A stretch of 64,000 nucleotides of DNA from Clostridiaceae bacterium. GTDB lineage: Bacteria > Bacillota > Clostridia > Saccharofermentanales > DTU023. The stretch spans positions 20,119-84,118 of the forward strand of contig DUOO01000056.1 of the NCBI GenBank assembly GCA_012838795.1, given 5' to 3'. The translations under genes were made by a program, and so were the position numbers. Shown here in pieces: positions 45,322 through 54,377 of this stretch (position 1 is its first letter; each line of letters opens with the position of its first letter). The notes beneath the pieces are model-generated. The model ran no database searches and was not told the DNA's origin. It saw only the letters and a list, made by a program, of their open reading frames with translations.

Positions 45322-46827
45322 CTACGAATTATATAATAAATTTCGTATTGTCATATAGTTATTGTATTTTTTATTCATTATTTCATGATTGCTTTTTATC
45401 GGTTCAACCGTTTTGATAACTTTAATTATTAAACGTGCATTCTCCTTGGCAATTTCCTTGCTGCCTATCGCAGCTAGCATTGCTGCCCCGGCAGCAGCCA
45501 TTTCGTGGGTAGAAAGAAGTTCAATTGTTGCATTGGTGGTATCAGCGATCATTTGAGCCCAGATAACACTGTTTGCGCCTCCGCCAAATAATCTGATTGA
45601 ATCTATTTTTAAACGGGGAAAAGAATTTTTTAAATGTTGAAAACTTCTTTCTATTTCAAACGCAATTGATTCCATCACGGCTCTTCCCATGTCAAATCTT
45701 GTCGTTTCCAAATATAAGCCGAAAAATACGCCGGCCGGCTCAATTGGCCAATTAAAAGATTTTGCGGAATCAGTTGAATTGTCGTTTTGTTTATTACTGC
45801 GATTCAGTTCGGGAAAAAATAAGATTTCTCGCTCCGAAGGATAATCCAATTCAATCTGCTTGTCTAATTGAGCATAAGAAAGATCAGGCGCATTATTGTT
45901 AACAAACCATCTCAAAGCTGCTCCTGCAGTGTTTATTGCAGTTTCAGCAACCCAATGCCCGTTAAAAAGAAAACTGAATGACGGTATTATCCCGGATGAA
46001 TCACTAAACGGTTCATCCAATAAAATTTCTAAAGCTGCTGACGTTCCCAGAGAAATCGTTACTTTCCCCACATCAATTCCCGCTGCAAAAGCAGCGCATT
46101 TTTGATCTTGGCCGCCGACATATACCGGCAAATCTGCGGGCAGTCCGATTTCTTGTGTAATTTCAGAGTATATATTTCCTGCCTTTGTACCCGCTTCTTT
46201 TATTTCAGGTAATTTCGTTATATCTATATTGAAGTTTTCTATTATCTTTCGGTCCCAAGATCTCGTGTTAATGTTATATAACATCGTACCGCCTGCCATT
46301 GTGTGATCGGTACAAAACCGGCCGGTTAATCTGGCAATTAAATAATCCATCGGCATCAACAAATAACGTGCACTTTCATAAATATCCGGCTTATTGTCTT
46401 TTAGCCAAAGAATTTTGGGCAGAGTGTAGAGCTCGCTCCAAATTTTTCCTGTTCTCTTAATTATTTCTTGCGGAGACATTTTTTCTGCAATAATCGGTAA
46501 ATAAGGCTCGCCTCTTCGATCTAACCAGGAAATTGCAGGCATTAAGGGATTCCCGCATTGATCAGTTGCAACAACGGAAATTCCTTGTGAACTAATTGAG
46601 ATACCCTTAATATCTTGTTTATTCTTGATTGCAGCAATTGCGTTTTTGATAACTGATTTTGAAATACTGAACCATAATTCAGGATCTTGTTCCACATAAT
46701 TTTCCGGTCCATAGATCAATGGATATTCCATATATTCAGAACTTACAACTTCAAAATTGCTGTCAAAGACAACACATCTTATCCCGGTTGTTCCCAAATC
46801 TAAGCCTATCCACAAAGAAGAATTCAT
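45322..46827 (-). CDS. FGGY-family kinase, xylulokinase-like
   Basis: Carbohydrate kinase with the phosphate-1 motif WIGLDLGTTGIRCVVFDS, the substrate region GISISSQGISVVATDQCGNP and SWLDRRGEPY, the second-domain GGQDQKCAAFAAG and TISLGTSAALEI, and adenosine-binding LFGGGANSVIWAQMIAD. Length 501 fits xylulokinase. The start is the ATG behind GGAG. It is the first gene of cluster E, divergent from the DeoR regulator, which probably controls it. The sugar may be a pentulose, tetrulose or hexulose. Confidence 0.9.
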   Translation of the reverse strand: MNSSLWIGLDLGTTGIRCVVFDSNFEVVSSEYMEYPLIYGPENYVEQDPELWFSISKSVIKNAIAAIKNKQDIKGISISSQGISVVATDQCGNPLMPAISWLDRRGEPYLPIIAEKMSPQEIIKRTGKIWSELYTLPKILWLKDNKPDIYESARYLLMPMDYLIARLTGRFCTDHTMAGGTMLYNINTRSWDRKIIENFNIDITKLPEIKEAGTKAGNIYSEITQEIGLPADLPVYVGGQDQKCAAFAAGIDVGKVTISLGTSAALEILLDEPFSDSSGIIPSFSFLFNGHWVAETAINTAGAALRWFVNNNAPDLSYAQLDKQIELDYPSEREILFFPELNRSNKQNDNSTDSAKSFNWPIEPAGVFFGLYLETTRFDMGRAVMESIAFEIERSFQHLKNSFPRLKIDSIRLFGGGANSVIWAQMIADTTNATIELLSTHEMAAAGAAMLAAIGSKEIAKENARLIIKVIKTVEPIKSNHEIMNKKYNNYMTIRNLLYNS

Positions 46828-47105
46828 AAAAATCTCCAAAATCACTAAATTAACCAATTTTGCTTTGTTTTTAATTATAAATCATTTTCATTTATATGTA
46901 AATTGAAAATAATAACAAACAAAAAACAAGTTTTTATGATATTATGCTAGTATAGCTTTGTTCAAAATGTAGATTATAAAAACTAAGATATTGTACAATT
47001 AGAAAATTTCTGCAAATAAGTTTGGAGTTTGATTTAAACTTGCCTAAAATATATAAATATTATTTAGTTTAGTAATTTAGTAATTCTCTAATTTCTAAAA
47101 ATATT
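46828..47105. promoter_or_regulatory. Divergent regulatory region between kinase and DeoR genes
   Basis: Both promoters should lie in this 278-base gap. ATTTTCA (46884-46890) and TGAAAAT (46904-46910), with further partial symmetry between them, form a candidate operator near the kinase side. TACAAT near 46994-46999 on the plus strand is a possible -10 for the DeoR gene, without a clear -35. The region is strongly AT-rich. Confidence 0.4.
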
Positions 47106-47936
47106 ATGATGGAGTTAATAAATATTTTCATGAATGACAAAAACGCAATCTCTGACAAAAAAATTTTAAATTCCGAAGAAAGACAAGCTTATATACTTGA
47201 ACAACTTAAAATTCACGGAAAAGTTCGAGTTGTGGACTTGAGTCGTGATTTGGATGTATCCGGAGTAACCATCAGAAGTGATTTGGAAAATTTACAAAAA
47301 ACAGAGTATCTTGAGCGTGTACACGGCGGGGCAATTCAATCTTTACATCAATATGACAATATGGATTATCAGGAAAGATTGCTCTTGAGACGCCAAGAAA
47401 AAATGGAAATTGCCAGAGAAATTCTTAATTACATTAACAATGGTGATACAATCGCACTCAATGCAGGAACAACTAGTTATTTCGTAGCTTTGGAATTGAA
47501 AAACAAAAAAAATCTTAAAATTATAACTAATTCTATACCGGTTGCCACAGAATTGAACATGAATTCGAATATTAAAATAATTCTGCTTGGCGGTGCAATA
47601 AATTCACATTACTCCTTTACATACGGTATGGACGCTTTAAACCAAATGGAAAAATATAGAATTAACAAAGCAATAATATCCGTTGACGGAGTGGACATCA
47701 ATGCCGGAATTACTACTTTTCATCAAGAAGAAGTCGATCTTAGCGCAAAAATGATGGAAAGAGCAAAAGTACGTATCGTTATATCGGATTACACTAAAAT
47801 AGGCAGAGAGTCTTTTGTTAAAATTAAAGATCTGGATGAGGTTGATCGTATCATTACGGATAGTAAAGCTGACAGGAACATCGTAGAAATGCTAAAGAAA
47901 AAGGGAGCAGAAGTAGTATGCGCTCCCCATTTCTAA
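47106..47936 (+). CDS. DeoR-family transcriptional regulator
   Basis: The only plus-strand gene of the window. The HTH is YILEQLKIHGKVRVVDLSRD then DVSGVTIRSDLENLQ, followed by the family linker YLERVHGGA. The C-terminal sensor domain has NAGTTSYFVALEL, KIILLGGAI and VVISDYTKIGRESF-like sequence typical of DeoRC, which binds sugar phosphates. Several in-phase ATGs exist near the start (first at 47106, another at 47130) and none has a clear ribosome site. It is divergent from the kinase gene and likely represses cluster E in response to a phosphorylated intermediate. Confidence 0.92.
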   Translation: MMELINIFMNDKNAISDKKILNSEERQAYILEQLKIHGKVRVVDLSRDLDVSGVTIRSDLENLQKTEYLERVHGGAIQSLHQYDNMDYQERLLLRRQEKMEIAREILNYINNGDTIALNAGTTSYFVALELKNKKNLKIITNSIPVATELNMNSNIKIILLGGAINSHYSFTYGMDALNQMEKYRINKAIISVDGVDINAGITTFHQEEVDLSAKMMERAKVRIVISDYTKIGRESFVKIKDLDEVDRIITDSKADRNIVEMLKKKGAEVVCAPHF

Positions 47937-47961
47937 ACAAAATCCAGACTGATCAATATTA

Positions 47962-49320
47962 TTAATCGTATAAAGACTCCAACAAATTAAGGCTTTTGTC
48001 TATTATCAACTCTGCTATGCCACTCTTGAAATATGAGCTTCTTGCTTCATATCCCCCTTCGATATATGCCTGCATAGTCGGGTAGTAGCCTTCTGCTCCA
48101 TTGGTAAGTGCACACGGGAAAGTCAAATCGAACGGTGATTTTTCTTTGATAGCAAAACCGACTTCCGTGAACGGTTCGCCGGGTATTCCGAGAAATGCTA
48201 TTTCCCCGATACGTATCCCGCTTAAGTATAACGAGAATTCTCTGGGTCCGTCTTTTAATTGTGTCATTCGCAGAGATTCAGCTACAACTGTGGTAAGTTC
48301 CATGCCTTTATACGGGATTTCATCATCTTTTCCTGCTAAATGCAGGTCAACATATTTCTTTGCCAGGGATAATTCATCCGGATCTTCCGTCATATTCGAT
48401 GGTGCATTAATCGTTATTTGTACAGCTTTTACACAATCAGGTTTCGTAAATTTAACCTTGTCATATACTTGTAAAATTGCACCGGTGATGACTCTTCCCA
48501 TATAAGCAGAATGTTCATATCCGCGATCTACGTCATCGAACATAGGTTGAAGTCCATTTTTGAAGCCACCTGTAGGATGGACATTGACATGATTAACGTC
48601 ACCTTCTACACCGTTGAAAAACAGACATCTTGCATTAGGAAATATCTTTTCAGTTTCTCTTCTTACAAAACCGGGATAGTCAGCCGAAATTAAATCGCCT
48701 CCTATTGTGTCAGGATGAACTCCGAAATTCGCAAGTATTATTTCAGGACCTTTTTCTCTGACAAATCTTAAGACATTGACTCTCTCATCAACTCTTCCGA
48801 TCGGAGAATCAATATCCGGATTGTCGACACCCGGATTTGTACGTATCGAGCCGTCTTTCATTCTGAAACGACGTATAAATGAAATATTCGGAGCGATTCC
48901 GGTAGCATAGCCCATCTTTGCAGGCTGACAATCAGCGAGAGCCATTTTTACGGAGTCACTCAACTTTCTTCCTAATAAATCCGTATACAAAGCATCTCCG
49001 AATCTTGTCTCTACCAATTGATCTTGACCGATTAAGGGAGCATTATGTGTGTGCGAACAAGAAATAAAAATTGATTCATATGGTAAGCCTGTTTCTGCTG
49101 AAATTTTATTTCTGTATTCATCCATTTGTTTCTGGATAATCATCAAATTATCCAAGGCTATCAATGCCGCTTTATCAGAGCCGTATTCAACTACTAAAGT
49201 ATTAACTTCAAGGTTATCCAAAACTCCGGATGCAAAACGATCATGAAAATATCCTGCTATAGAAACTCCGAGTGGCGGAGTAATATCTACACGGGAAAAA
49301 CCTGCTTTAAAAACTGTCAT
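47962..49320 (-). CDS. Ceramidase N-domain-like hydrolase, cytoplasmic, third copy
   Basis: Third ceramidase-like protein. It starts KAGFSRVDITPPLGVSIAGY, has the zinc motif CSHTHNAPL (His90, His92), NFGVHPDTIGG (His202), DYPGFVRRETEK, FFNGVEGDVNHV and LTNGAEGYYPT near the C-terminus. At 452 residues it lacks a signal peptide and the Ig-like C-terminal domain. AAGGAGG precedes the ATG, 22 bases after the oxidoreductase stop. It is the last gene of cluster F and converges on the DeoR gene. The companion PIG-L deacetylase in this cluster supports an N-acyl sugar or cyclitol as substrate (inference). Confidence 0.83.
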   Translation of the reverse strand: MTVFKAGFSRVDITPPLGVSIAGYFHDRFASGVLDNLEVNTLVVEYGSDKAALIALDNLMIIQKQMDEYRNKISAETGLPYESIFISCSHTHNAPLIGQDQLVETRFGDALYTDLLGRKLSDSVKMALADCQPAKMGYATGIAPNISFIRRFRMKDGSIRTNPGVDNPDIDSPIGRVDERVNVLRFVREKGPEIILANFGVHPDTIGGDLISADYPGFVRRETEKIFPNARCLFFNGVEGDVNHVNVHPTGGFKNGLQPMFDDVDRGYEHSAYMGRVITGAILQVYDKVKFTKPDCVKAVQITINAPSNMTEDPDELSLAKKYVDLHLAGKDDEIPYKGMELTTVVAESLRMTQLKDGPREFSLYLSGIRIGEIAFLGIPGEPFTEVGFAIKEKSPFDLTFPCALTNGAEGYYPTMQAYIEGGYEARSSYFKSGIAELIIDKSLNLLESLYD

Positions 49321-49342
49321 CTAAATTCCTCCTTTTTCAGAT

Positions 49343-50392
49343 TCATTCATCAATATTGATTATCTTATTTTGTTCGTTCGATATATATGCCGCTTCAATT
49401 ATTTTCTGAATATAAACTGCCTCAGATGCCGGAGCTTCTAAAGGCTTGCCGTTTAATACTGAATCACCGAATGAAATTATCTCTCTGGTATATAAATCTC
49501 CGAACTCAACTTTGATTTCTTCACCTTCAATCTCTTGCGTGTTTTGAATCGGATCATATGCGCCGCTTTTACCACAAAATAATGCATCAAGGTTACCGCC
49601 ATCTACTTGACCTATTACATTGTTGCCTACCAAACGTCCTTCATCTCCAAAAAATTCCAACCGCCATTTTGATGCTTGATCGGGAATATTGAAATTTGAC
49701 TGAACAATACATTGAGCTCCGTTTTCAAGTTGCAATATCAAAGTTGAAGAGTCTTCAACTTCATAATTAAATGTAAGTGTATCGTTAAAAGCTGCTACTC
49801 TGCATACCTTAGAACCTGTAACATACTGCATCAAATCAATACAATGAACGCCCATATCCATTAATGCACCGCCGCCGCTGGTTTTTTTCTGCTGACGCCA
49901 ATTTCCTTCCATATCGGGATACCAACAGGTAAATTGACCATATCCTGAAACTACTTTACCTATTTTTCCTGCTGCTATTGCCTTTTTCATCTCTTGTACA
50001 TATGAACCGAATCTCATCATAAACCCGGCAGCAATCATTATGCCTTTTTGGTCACAATACTTTACTATTTTTTCTGCTTCTTTTGCTGTTAAAGCAATCG
50101 GTTTTTCAATTAAAATATGCTTTCCCCGATCTGCAGCAGCGATAGCCTGTTGTGCATGCGAAATAACAGGCGAACTTATATAAACGGCATCAATTTCAGG
50201 ATCATTTAATAAATCGATTTCATTATCATAGGCTCTTTTGGCATTCCATTTGAGTTTTAATCGTTCCGCAAATTCCTGATTAATTTCCATAACGGAAATT
50301 AATTCCGCATTTTCTGCTTTTTTCATTCCCGGTATAGTTCTTCTATCGGCAATACCGCCCGCACCTATTACTCCCCAGCGTACTTTTTTCAT
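49343..50392 (-). CDS. Gfo/Idh/MocA-family oxidoreductase
   Basis: NAD(P)-dependent sugar dehydrogenase family. Rossmann motif GVIGAGGIADRRTI (residues 7-20), EKP at 96-98 and the DMGVHCIDLMQYVTG helix with the catalytic Asp/His. Length 349 is typical. GAAGGA lies 13 bases before the ATG. It follows the binding-lipoprotein gene and its terminator hairpin, so it may be expressed at a lower level than the transporter. Confidence 0.9.
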   Translation of the reverse strand: MKKVRWGVIGAGGIADRRTIPGMKKAENAELISVMEINQEFAERLKLKWNAKRAYDNEIDLLNDPEIDAVYISSPVISHAQQAIAAADRGKHILIEKPIALTAKEAEKIVKYCDQKGIMIAAGFMMRFGSYVQEMKKAIAAGKIGKVVSGYGQFTCWYPDMEGNWRQQKKTSGGGALMDMGVHCIDLMQYVTGSKVCRVAAFNDTLTFNYEVEDSSTLILQLENGAQCIVQSNFNIPDQASKWRLEFFGDEGRLVGNNVIGQVDGGNLDALFCGKSGAYDPIQNTQEIEGEEIKVEFGDLYTREIISFGDSVLNGKPLEAPASEAVYIQKIIEAAYISNEQNKIINIDE

Positions 50393-50439
50393 TTATTATT
50401 ATTTTCCTTCATTATTAGTAAAAAGATCCGATAAACATA

Positions 50440-50471
50440 AAAACAGGGAGAATTTGCTTTCTCCCTGTTTT
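50440..50471 (-). terminator. Strong terminator after the cluster F binding-protein gene
   Basis: A 13-bp perfect stem AAAACAGGGAGAA/TTCTCCCTGTTTT with a six-base loop, the T-rich side followed by TTATGTTTATC on the minus strand. It lies 17 bases after the lipoprotein stop. Confidence 0.8.
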
Positions 50472-50487
50472 ATAAACCAAGTCTGAT

Positions 50488-51675
50488 TTAATCAAATGAC
50501 CAGAAATCAGTTACATTGCTGCTGTCTACCATAAAGAGTTCAATTTCAGTCAGGCTCGGAACATCTTTGCCATCAAAGTAATCTATTGCTGAATCAAAAA
50601 TGAATTGTGCTAAAATCCAAGCATCAACGTTCAAGCAAGCTGTATAGTTCGGATCTTCGTTATAAAGCAAGCTGAACGGCTCTTCACCGTAAGCACCCAT
50701 CGAGAATACTTTAACATCAGTATTTCCTGCATTTTGTAATGCTTGTACAGCACCCATTGCGCCGTTGTCAACGTCAGAAATGATGTAATCATAGGGCTCT
50801 ACGATAGCGGAAACTGCATTGAAAGCTAATTCGCGATTTCCTTGTGAATCATGTTTCATATCTCCGAGTACTGTAACTTCAATGCCATCTTCTTCTTTGG
50901 CTTTGTCAAATACTTCGTGCAGACCGACGAAACGTTCTTGGCAGTGTGTTGAAACTGCATTGGTTAATTCAACTATGGTCGCTTTATCCTGACCTTTTTC
51001 TTTGAGATAATTGATGAAATATTCACCTACAATAACACCTGTTGCGTGTTGATCCCAAGTAACGGTGGTAACTGCATTCTCTTCTCCTGCATTCCAGTAT
51101 CCGTCATAAATGATAATCGGTATATCTGCTTCAACAGCTTTCATCAATGCTTCATGTGTGCCGTCCGGAGTAGTCGGATCAATCAAAATCATTTCACAGC
51201 CGCTGGCAACCATGTTCTCAATCTGTTTTGTTTGAGTTTCATCGTTTAAATCGCCGTCCTCTACAACAATATCGGCACCATAATATTTGCCTATTGTTTC
51301 CAGAGCTTCTGCAAGAGCGGCACACCACTCATCACCTTTGTAAACAATGGAACATCCTAATTTTTTACCATCTAATGCATCAGTATCTTGCAAGGTAATA
51401 CTTGCAGGTACATTTTCCGGTCTTTCTTTTGCTTCAGGTTCTTCCTCTTTTTCAGGTTCTTCTGCTTTCTCGGGTTCTTCCTCTTTTTCAGGTTCTTCCT
51501 CTTTTTCAGGTTCTTCCTCTTTTTCAGGTTCTTCCTCTTTTTCAGGTTCTTCTGCTTTTTCGGTTTCTTCTGCTTTTTCGGTTTCTTCTGCTTTTTCTTC
51601 TTTTTTACTACAGCCAACTGTCAGTAACGAAAAAGCTAATACTAAAACCAACAACAAACTTAGTGTTTTTTTCAT
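50488..51675 (-). CDS. Sugar-binding lipoprotein, RbsB-like
   Basis: Substrate-binding component of importer F. The lipobox LLTVGC anchors Cys22. Residues 28-81 are nine perfect-length acidic hexads (KAEETE, KEEEPE), then a type 1 binding fold: KKLGCSIVYKGDEWCAALAE, MVASGCEMILIDPTTPDG, IIIYDGYWNAGE, YIISDVDNGAMGAVQAL and KVFSMGAYGEEPFSLL. AGGAGG precedes the ATG. It is the last of the three ABC genes here, unlike the other sets where it comes first. Confidence 0.92.
   Translation of the reverse strand: MKKTLSLLLVLVLAFSLLTVGCSKKEEKAEETEKAEETEKAEEPEKEEEPEKEEEPEKEEEPEKEEEPEKAEEPEKEEEPEAKERPENVPASITLQDTDALDGKKLGCSIVYKGDEWCAALAEALETIGKYYGADIVVEDGDLNDETQTKQIENMVASGCEMILIDPTTPDGTHEALMKAVEADIPIIIYDGYWNAGEENAVTTVTWDQHATGVIVGEYFINYLKEKGQDKATIVELTNAVSTHCQERFVGLHEVFDKAKEEDGIEVTVLGDMKHDSQGNRELAFNAVSAIVEPYDYIISDVDNGAMGAVQALQNAGNTDVKVFSMGAYGEEPFSLLYNEDPNYTACLNVDAWILAQFIFDSAIDYFDGKDVPSLTEIELFMVDSSNVTDFWSFD
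51433..51594 (-). repeat. Nine-copy 18-bp minisatellite coding an acidic spacer
   Basis: Nine in-frame 18-bp units (central copies identical, plus-strand ttcctctttttcaggttc) encode residues 28-81 of the binding lipoprotein. Copies at the edges diverge, the centre is homogeneous, as expected from recent slippage or unequal exchange. Confidence 0.92.
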
Positions 51676-51760
51676 TTTTTCCTCCTATTATTTGTCTTAT
51701 TTTTTAGTAATATTTTCTAAATATTACAATACAAAACTTATTAATGTGTATATTCAGGTT

Positions 51761-53242
51761 TTATATACATAAAGACATTATTTTTTCTTGTGTCGCTTCT
51801 TCTCTGGAAAGTATACCTTTTTTATCTCCTTCATGCATTACCATTATGCGATCGCACATTCCTAATAATTCCGGCATTTCAGAAGATATAAAGACAATCG
51901 TATTTCCTTCTTTGACCATTTCCGTCATTAAACGGTAAATTTCAGCTTTTGCACCGACATCAATACCTCGAGTCGGTTCATCTAAAAACAGGATGTCCGC
52001 TTCTCGAAACAGCCATTTTGCAATTACAACCTTCTGTTGGTTTCCACCTGACAGATACTGTACTTCTGTTTCCAGTGACGGAGTAATTACTCCTAATTTT
52101 TCCGAAAATTCCGAACCTAAACTCCTTTCTAAACTGTTACTAATAACATTCCCTTTAGTAATTCGGTCAAGATTTACTAAAGTAATATTGTTTTTAACCG
52201 ACATGATCTGGATCAAACCTTGAAGCTTTCTATCCTCAGGAATTAAACCTAATCCATCTTTAATTGCATCGGAAAAATTATTGTATTTTACTTTTTTACC
52301 TTTTACATATATTTCCCCGGAATCAATAGAATCTATACCTAAGATAGCTCTGGCCAGTTCCGTACGACCTGCGCCGACCAGGCCTGAAATACCGAAAATT
52401 TCACCTCTTTGCACGGAGAAGCTAATGTCATTTAATACATTTTTCACATTTAGATTTTTTACCTCTAAAATCGTTTCACCTTTTTCAATTTCTACTTTCG
52501 GATAATCATGGCCCATTTCCCGGCCGACCATCATGCTGATCAGTTTATCCTGATCAAGTTCAGTCGTCGGCAATGTTCCTATATGTTTACCGTCTCTTAA
52601 TACAGTAACATTATCAGTTAATTCAAAAACCTCATTCAGTCGATGGGAAATGTAAATAATCGTAATACCGTTCTCTTTTAATTGTTTAATCAATCTGAAC
52701 ATAACCTCCAGTTCACGATCGGTTAAAACGGCAGAAGGTTCGTCCATAATTAAAATTTTTGAATTATTATTGATTGCATGCATTATTTCAACAACTTGTT
52801 TCTTCGCAACAGTCAGTGTTGAGACATCAACATTGACATCTATATCAATACCAAGCTCATCCACTATTTCCTCAGCTCGTGAACGCATGCCTTTCCAGTC
52901 AACTAATCCGCCTTTCATCATCAGATTGCCTAAAAACATGTTTTCAGCAACAGATAATGTCTCTGATAATTTTATCTCTTGATGAACTACACTAATACCT
53001 TTTTGTCTGGCTTCATATGGAGAGTTAAAGATACATTGTTCACCTTCTACAAAAAATTTTCCCTCATCAGATTGATATATACCGGCTAAAATTTTAATCA
53101 AAGTAGATTTTCCTGCACCATTTTCACCAACTAAGCCATGGATGGTGCCTCTCTCAACACTCATGCTTACATCATCTAATGCTTTAACACCGGGAAATGA
53201 TTTAGAAATTCCTTTTAATTCTAGAATATAATCTTTTTCCAT
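51761..53242 (-). CDS. Sugar ABC transporter ATP-binding protein, RbsA-like
   Basis: Double ATPase of importer F. Domain 1: GENGAGKST (about residue 39), signature LTVAKKQVVEIMHAI and LIMDEPSAVLTDRE. Domain 2: GLVGAGRTE, LSGGNQQKVVIAKWL and LFLDEPTRGIDVG. Length 493. AAAGGA precedes the ATG. It lies between permease and lipoprotein genes. Confidence 0.95.
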   Translation of the reverse strand: MEKDYILELKGISKSFPGVKALDDVSMSVERGTIHGLVGENGAGKSTLIKILAGIYQSDEGKFFVEGEQCIFNSPYEARQKGISVVHQEIKLSETLSVAENMFLGNLMMKGGLVDWKGMRSRAEEIVDELGIDIDVNVDVSTLTVAKKQVVEIMHAINNNSKILIMDEPSAVLTDRELEVMFRLIKQLKENGITIIYISHRLNEVFELTDNVTVLRDGKHIGTLPTTELDQDKLISMMVGREMGHDYPKVEIEKGETILEVKNLNVKNVLNDISFSVQRGEIFGISGLVGAGRTELARAILGIDSIDSGEIYVKGKKVKYNNFSDAIKDGLGLIPEDRKLQGLIQIMSVKNNITLVNLDRITKGNVISNSLERSLGSEFSEKLGVITPSLETEVQYLSGGNQQKVVIAKWLFREADILFLDEPTRGIDVGAKAEIYRLMTEMVKEGNTIVFISSEMPELLGMCDRIMVMHEGDKKGILSREEATQEKIMSLCI

Positions 53243-53282
53243 TTATCCTTTACCCCCTTGAAACTGTCCTTACCGGCAACGA

Positions 53283-54290
53283 TTATTTTCTTCCGCCTTT
53301 ACTGCGAACTGTATCCAAAGTAATCGCTATGACGAGAACAATTCCTTTTAAAACATCTTGAACGAAAGGATCAATGCCCATTTGAGAAAAGCCGTTAAAT
53401 AAGGTTATTAAGAAAATACAACCGAACATTGTGCCGATTATTTTTCCTCGTCCGCCTGCCAGTGAAATGCCTCCGATAATTGAACCGATAACTGCGTCAA
53501 ATTCATAATTTTGACCATTGGTAACCGCAACTGAATTCAAGCGGGACATTAAGATGAGTCCGCCAAGCGTAGCTAAAATCCCGGCTAAAACGAACGTTCC
53601 GAAATAAGTTTTCTTTACATTTATCCCCGAGAAAAAAGCTGCTTCCGGTGAACCGCCGACAGCAAATAAATTTCGCCCTATTTTGGTCTTTGTCATAACA
53701 AATTGGGCAATAATATATAAAGCGATCATGATCACAACGCATATCGGTATGACGCCGAAAACAGACCCTCTTCCTAACCAGGCAATTTCTTCCGGCATAT
53801 TCGGGATAGGTGTTGCTTGAGTCAACAGTTTAGAAACACCATATGAAATATATTGCGTGCCTAAAGTTGCAATAAATGCAGGAATACCTACATAAGCAGT
53901 CATTACTCCGTTAAAGCTGCCGATTAATATTCCTAAAGCAAACATTATGATGACTGCAACGAGCGGCGATACCCCATGTTGTTTCATCAAAACAGCTCCG
54001 ACACTGCTGGTTACACCAACCATCCTGCCCAGAGAAAGATCAAAATTTCCCGTTATCAGCATTATGCCCTGACCGAGTGCAACAATTGCGACTGTTGAAC
54101 TCTGTAATAAAATGTTTCTCCAGTTTGACCATGTAAGAAAATACTGGGCGCCATGTCTTGAATATGAAAGTATGGAAAAAATAATTGTTAAAATTATTAT
54201 ACCTACTACTGACATATAATTTCTGCTGAATTTGGACAGCGCACCACCGATTCTATTTAAAGAATTTGTTTTGCTAATTTCTTTACTCAC
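53283..54290 (-). CDS. Sugar ABC transporter permease, RbsC-like
   Basis: Membrane subunit of importer F: TGNFDLSLGRMVGVTSSVGA (loop after the third or fourth helix), GGSPEAAFFSGINVKK and GSIIGGISLAGGRG. Length 335 is standard. The start is a GTG five bases after AGGAGG. It is the first ABC gene of its set, giving the order permease, ATPase, binding protein. Confidence 0.94.
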   Translation of the reverse strand: MSKEISKTNSLNRIGGALSKFSRNYMSVVGIIILTIIFSILSYSRHGAQYFLTWSNWRNILLQSSTVAIVALGQGIMLITGNFDLSLGRMVGVTSSVGAVLMKQHGVSPLVAVIIMFALGILIGSFNGVMTAYVGIPAFIATLGTQYISYGVSKLLTQATPIPNMPEEIAWLGRGSVFGVIPICVVIMIALYIIAQFVMTKTKIGRNLFAVGGSPEAAFFSGINVKKTYFGTFVLAGILATLGGLILMSRLNSVAVTNGQNYEFDAVIGSIIGGISLAGGRGKIIGTMFGCIFLITLFNGFSQMGIDPFVQDVLKGIVLVIAITLDTVRSKGGRK

Positions 54291-54377
54291 TTTTGCCTCC
54301 TATAATTGATAAACCTTTGTATGAATTTAAAATTTTTGTTAAAACAAAATTTTTCACCAAATTAATATGTCAAAACA

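Noticed and set aside
51347..51772. Plus-strand open frame of 141 codons rich in Ser/Phe/Gly
   Set aside because: It is the antisense of the acidic hexad repeats of the binding lipoprotein; an 18-bp repeat without stops leaves all frames open. No ribosome site.
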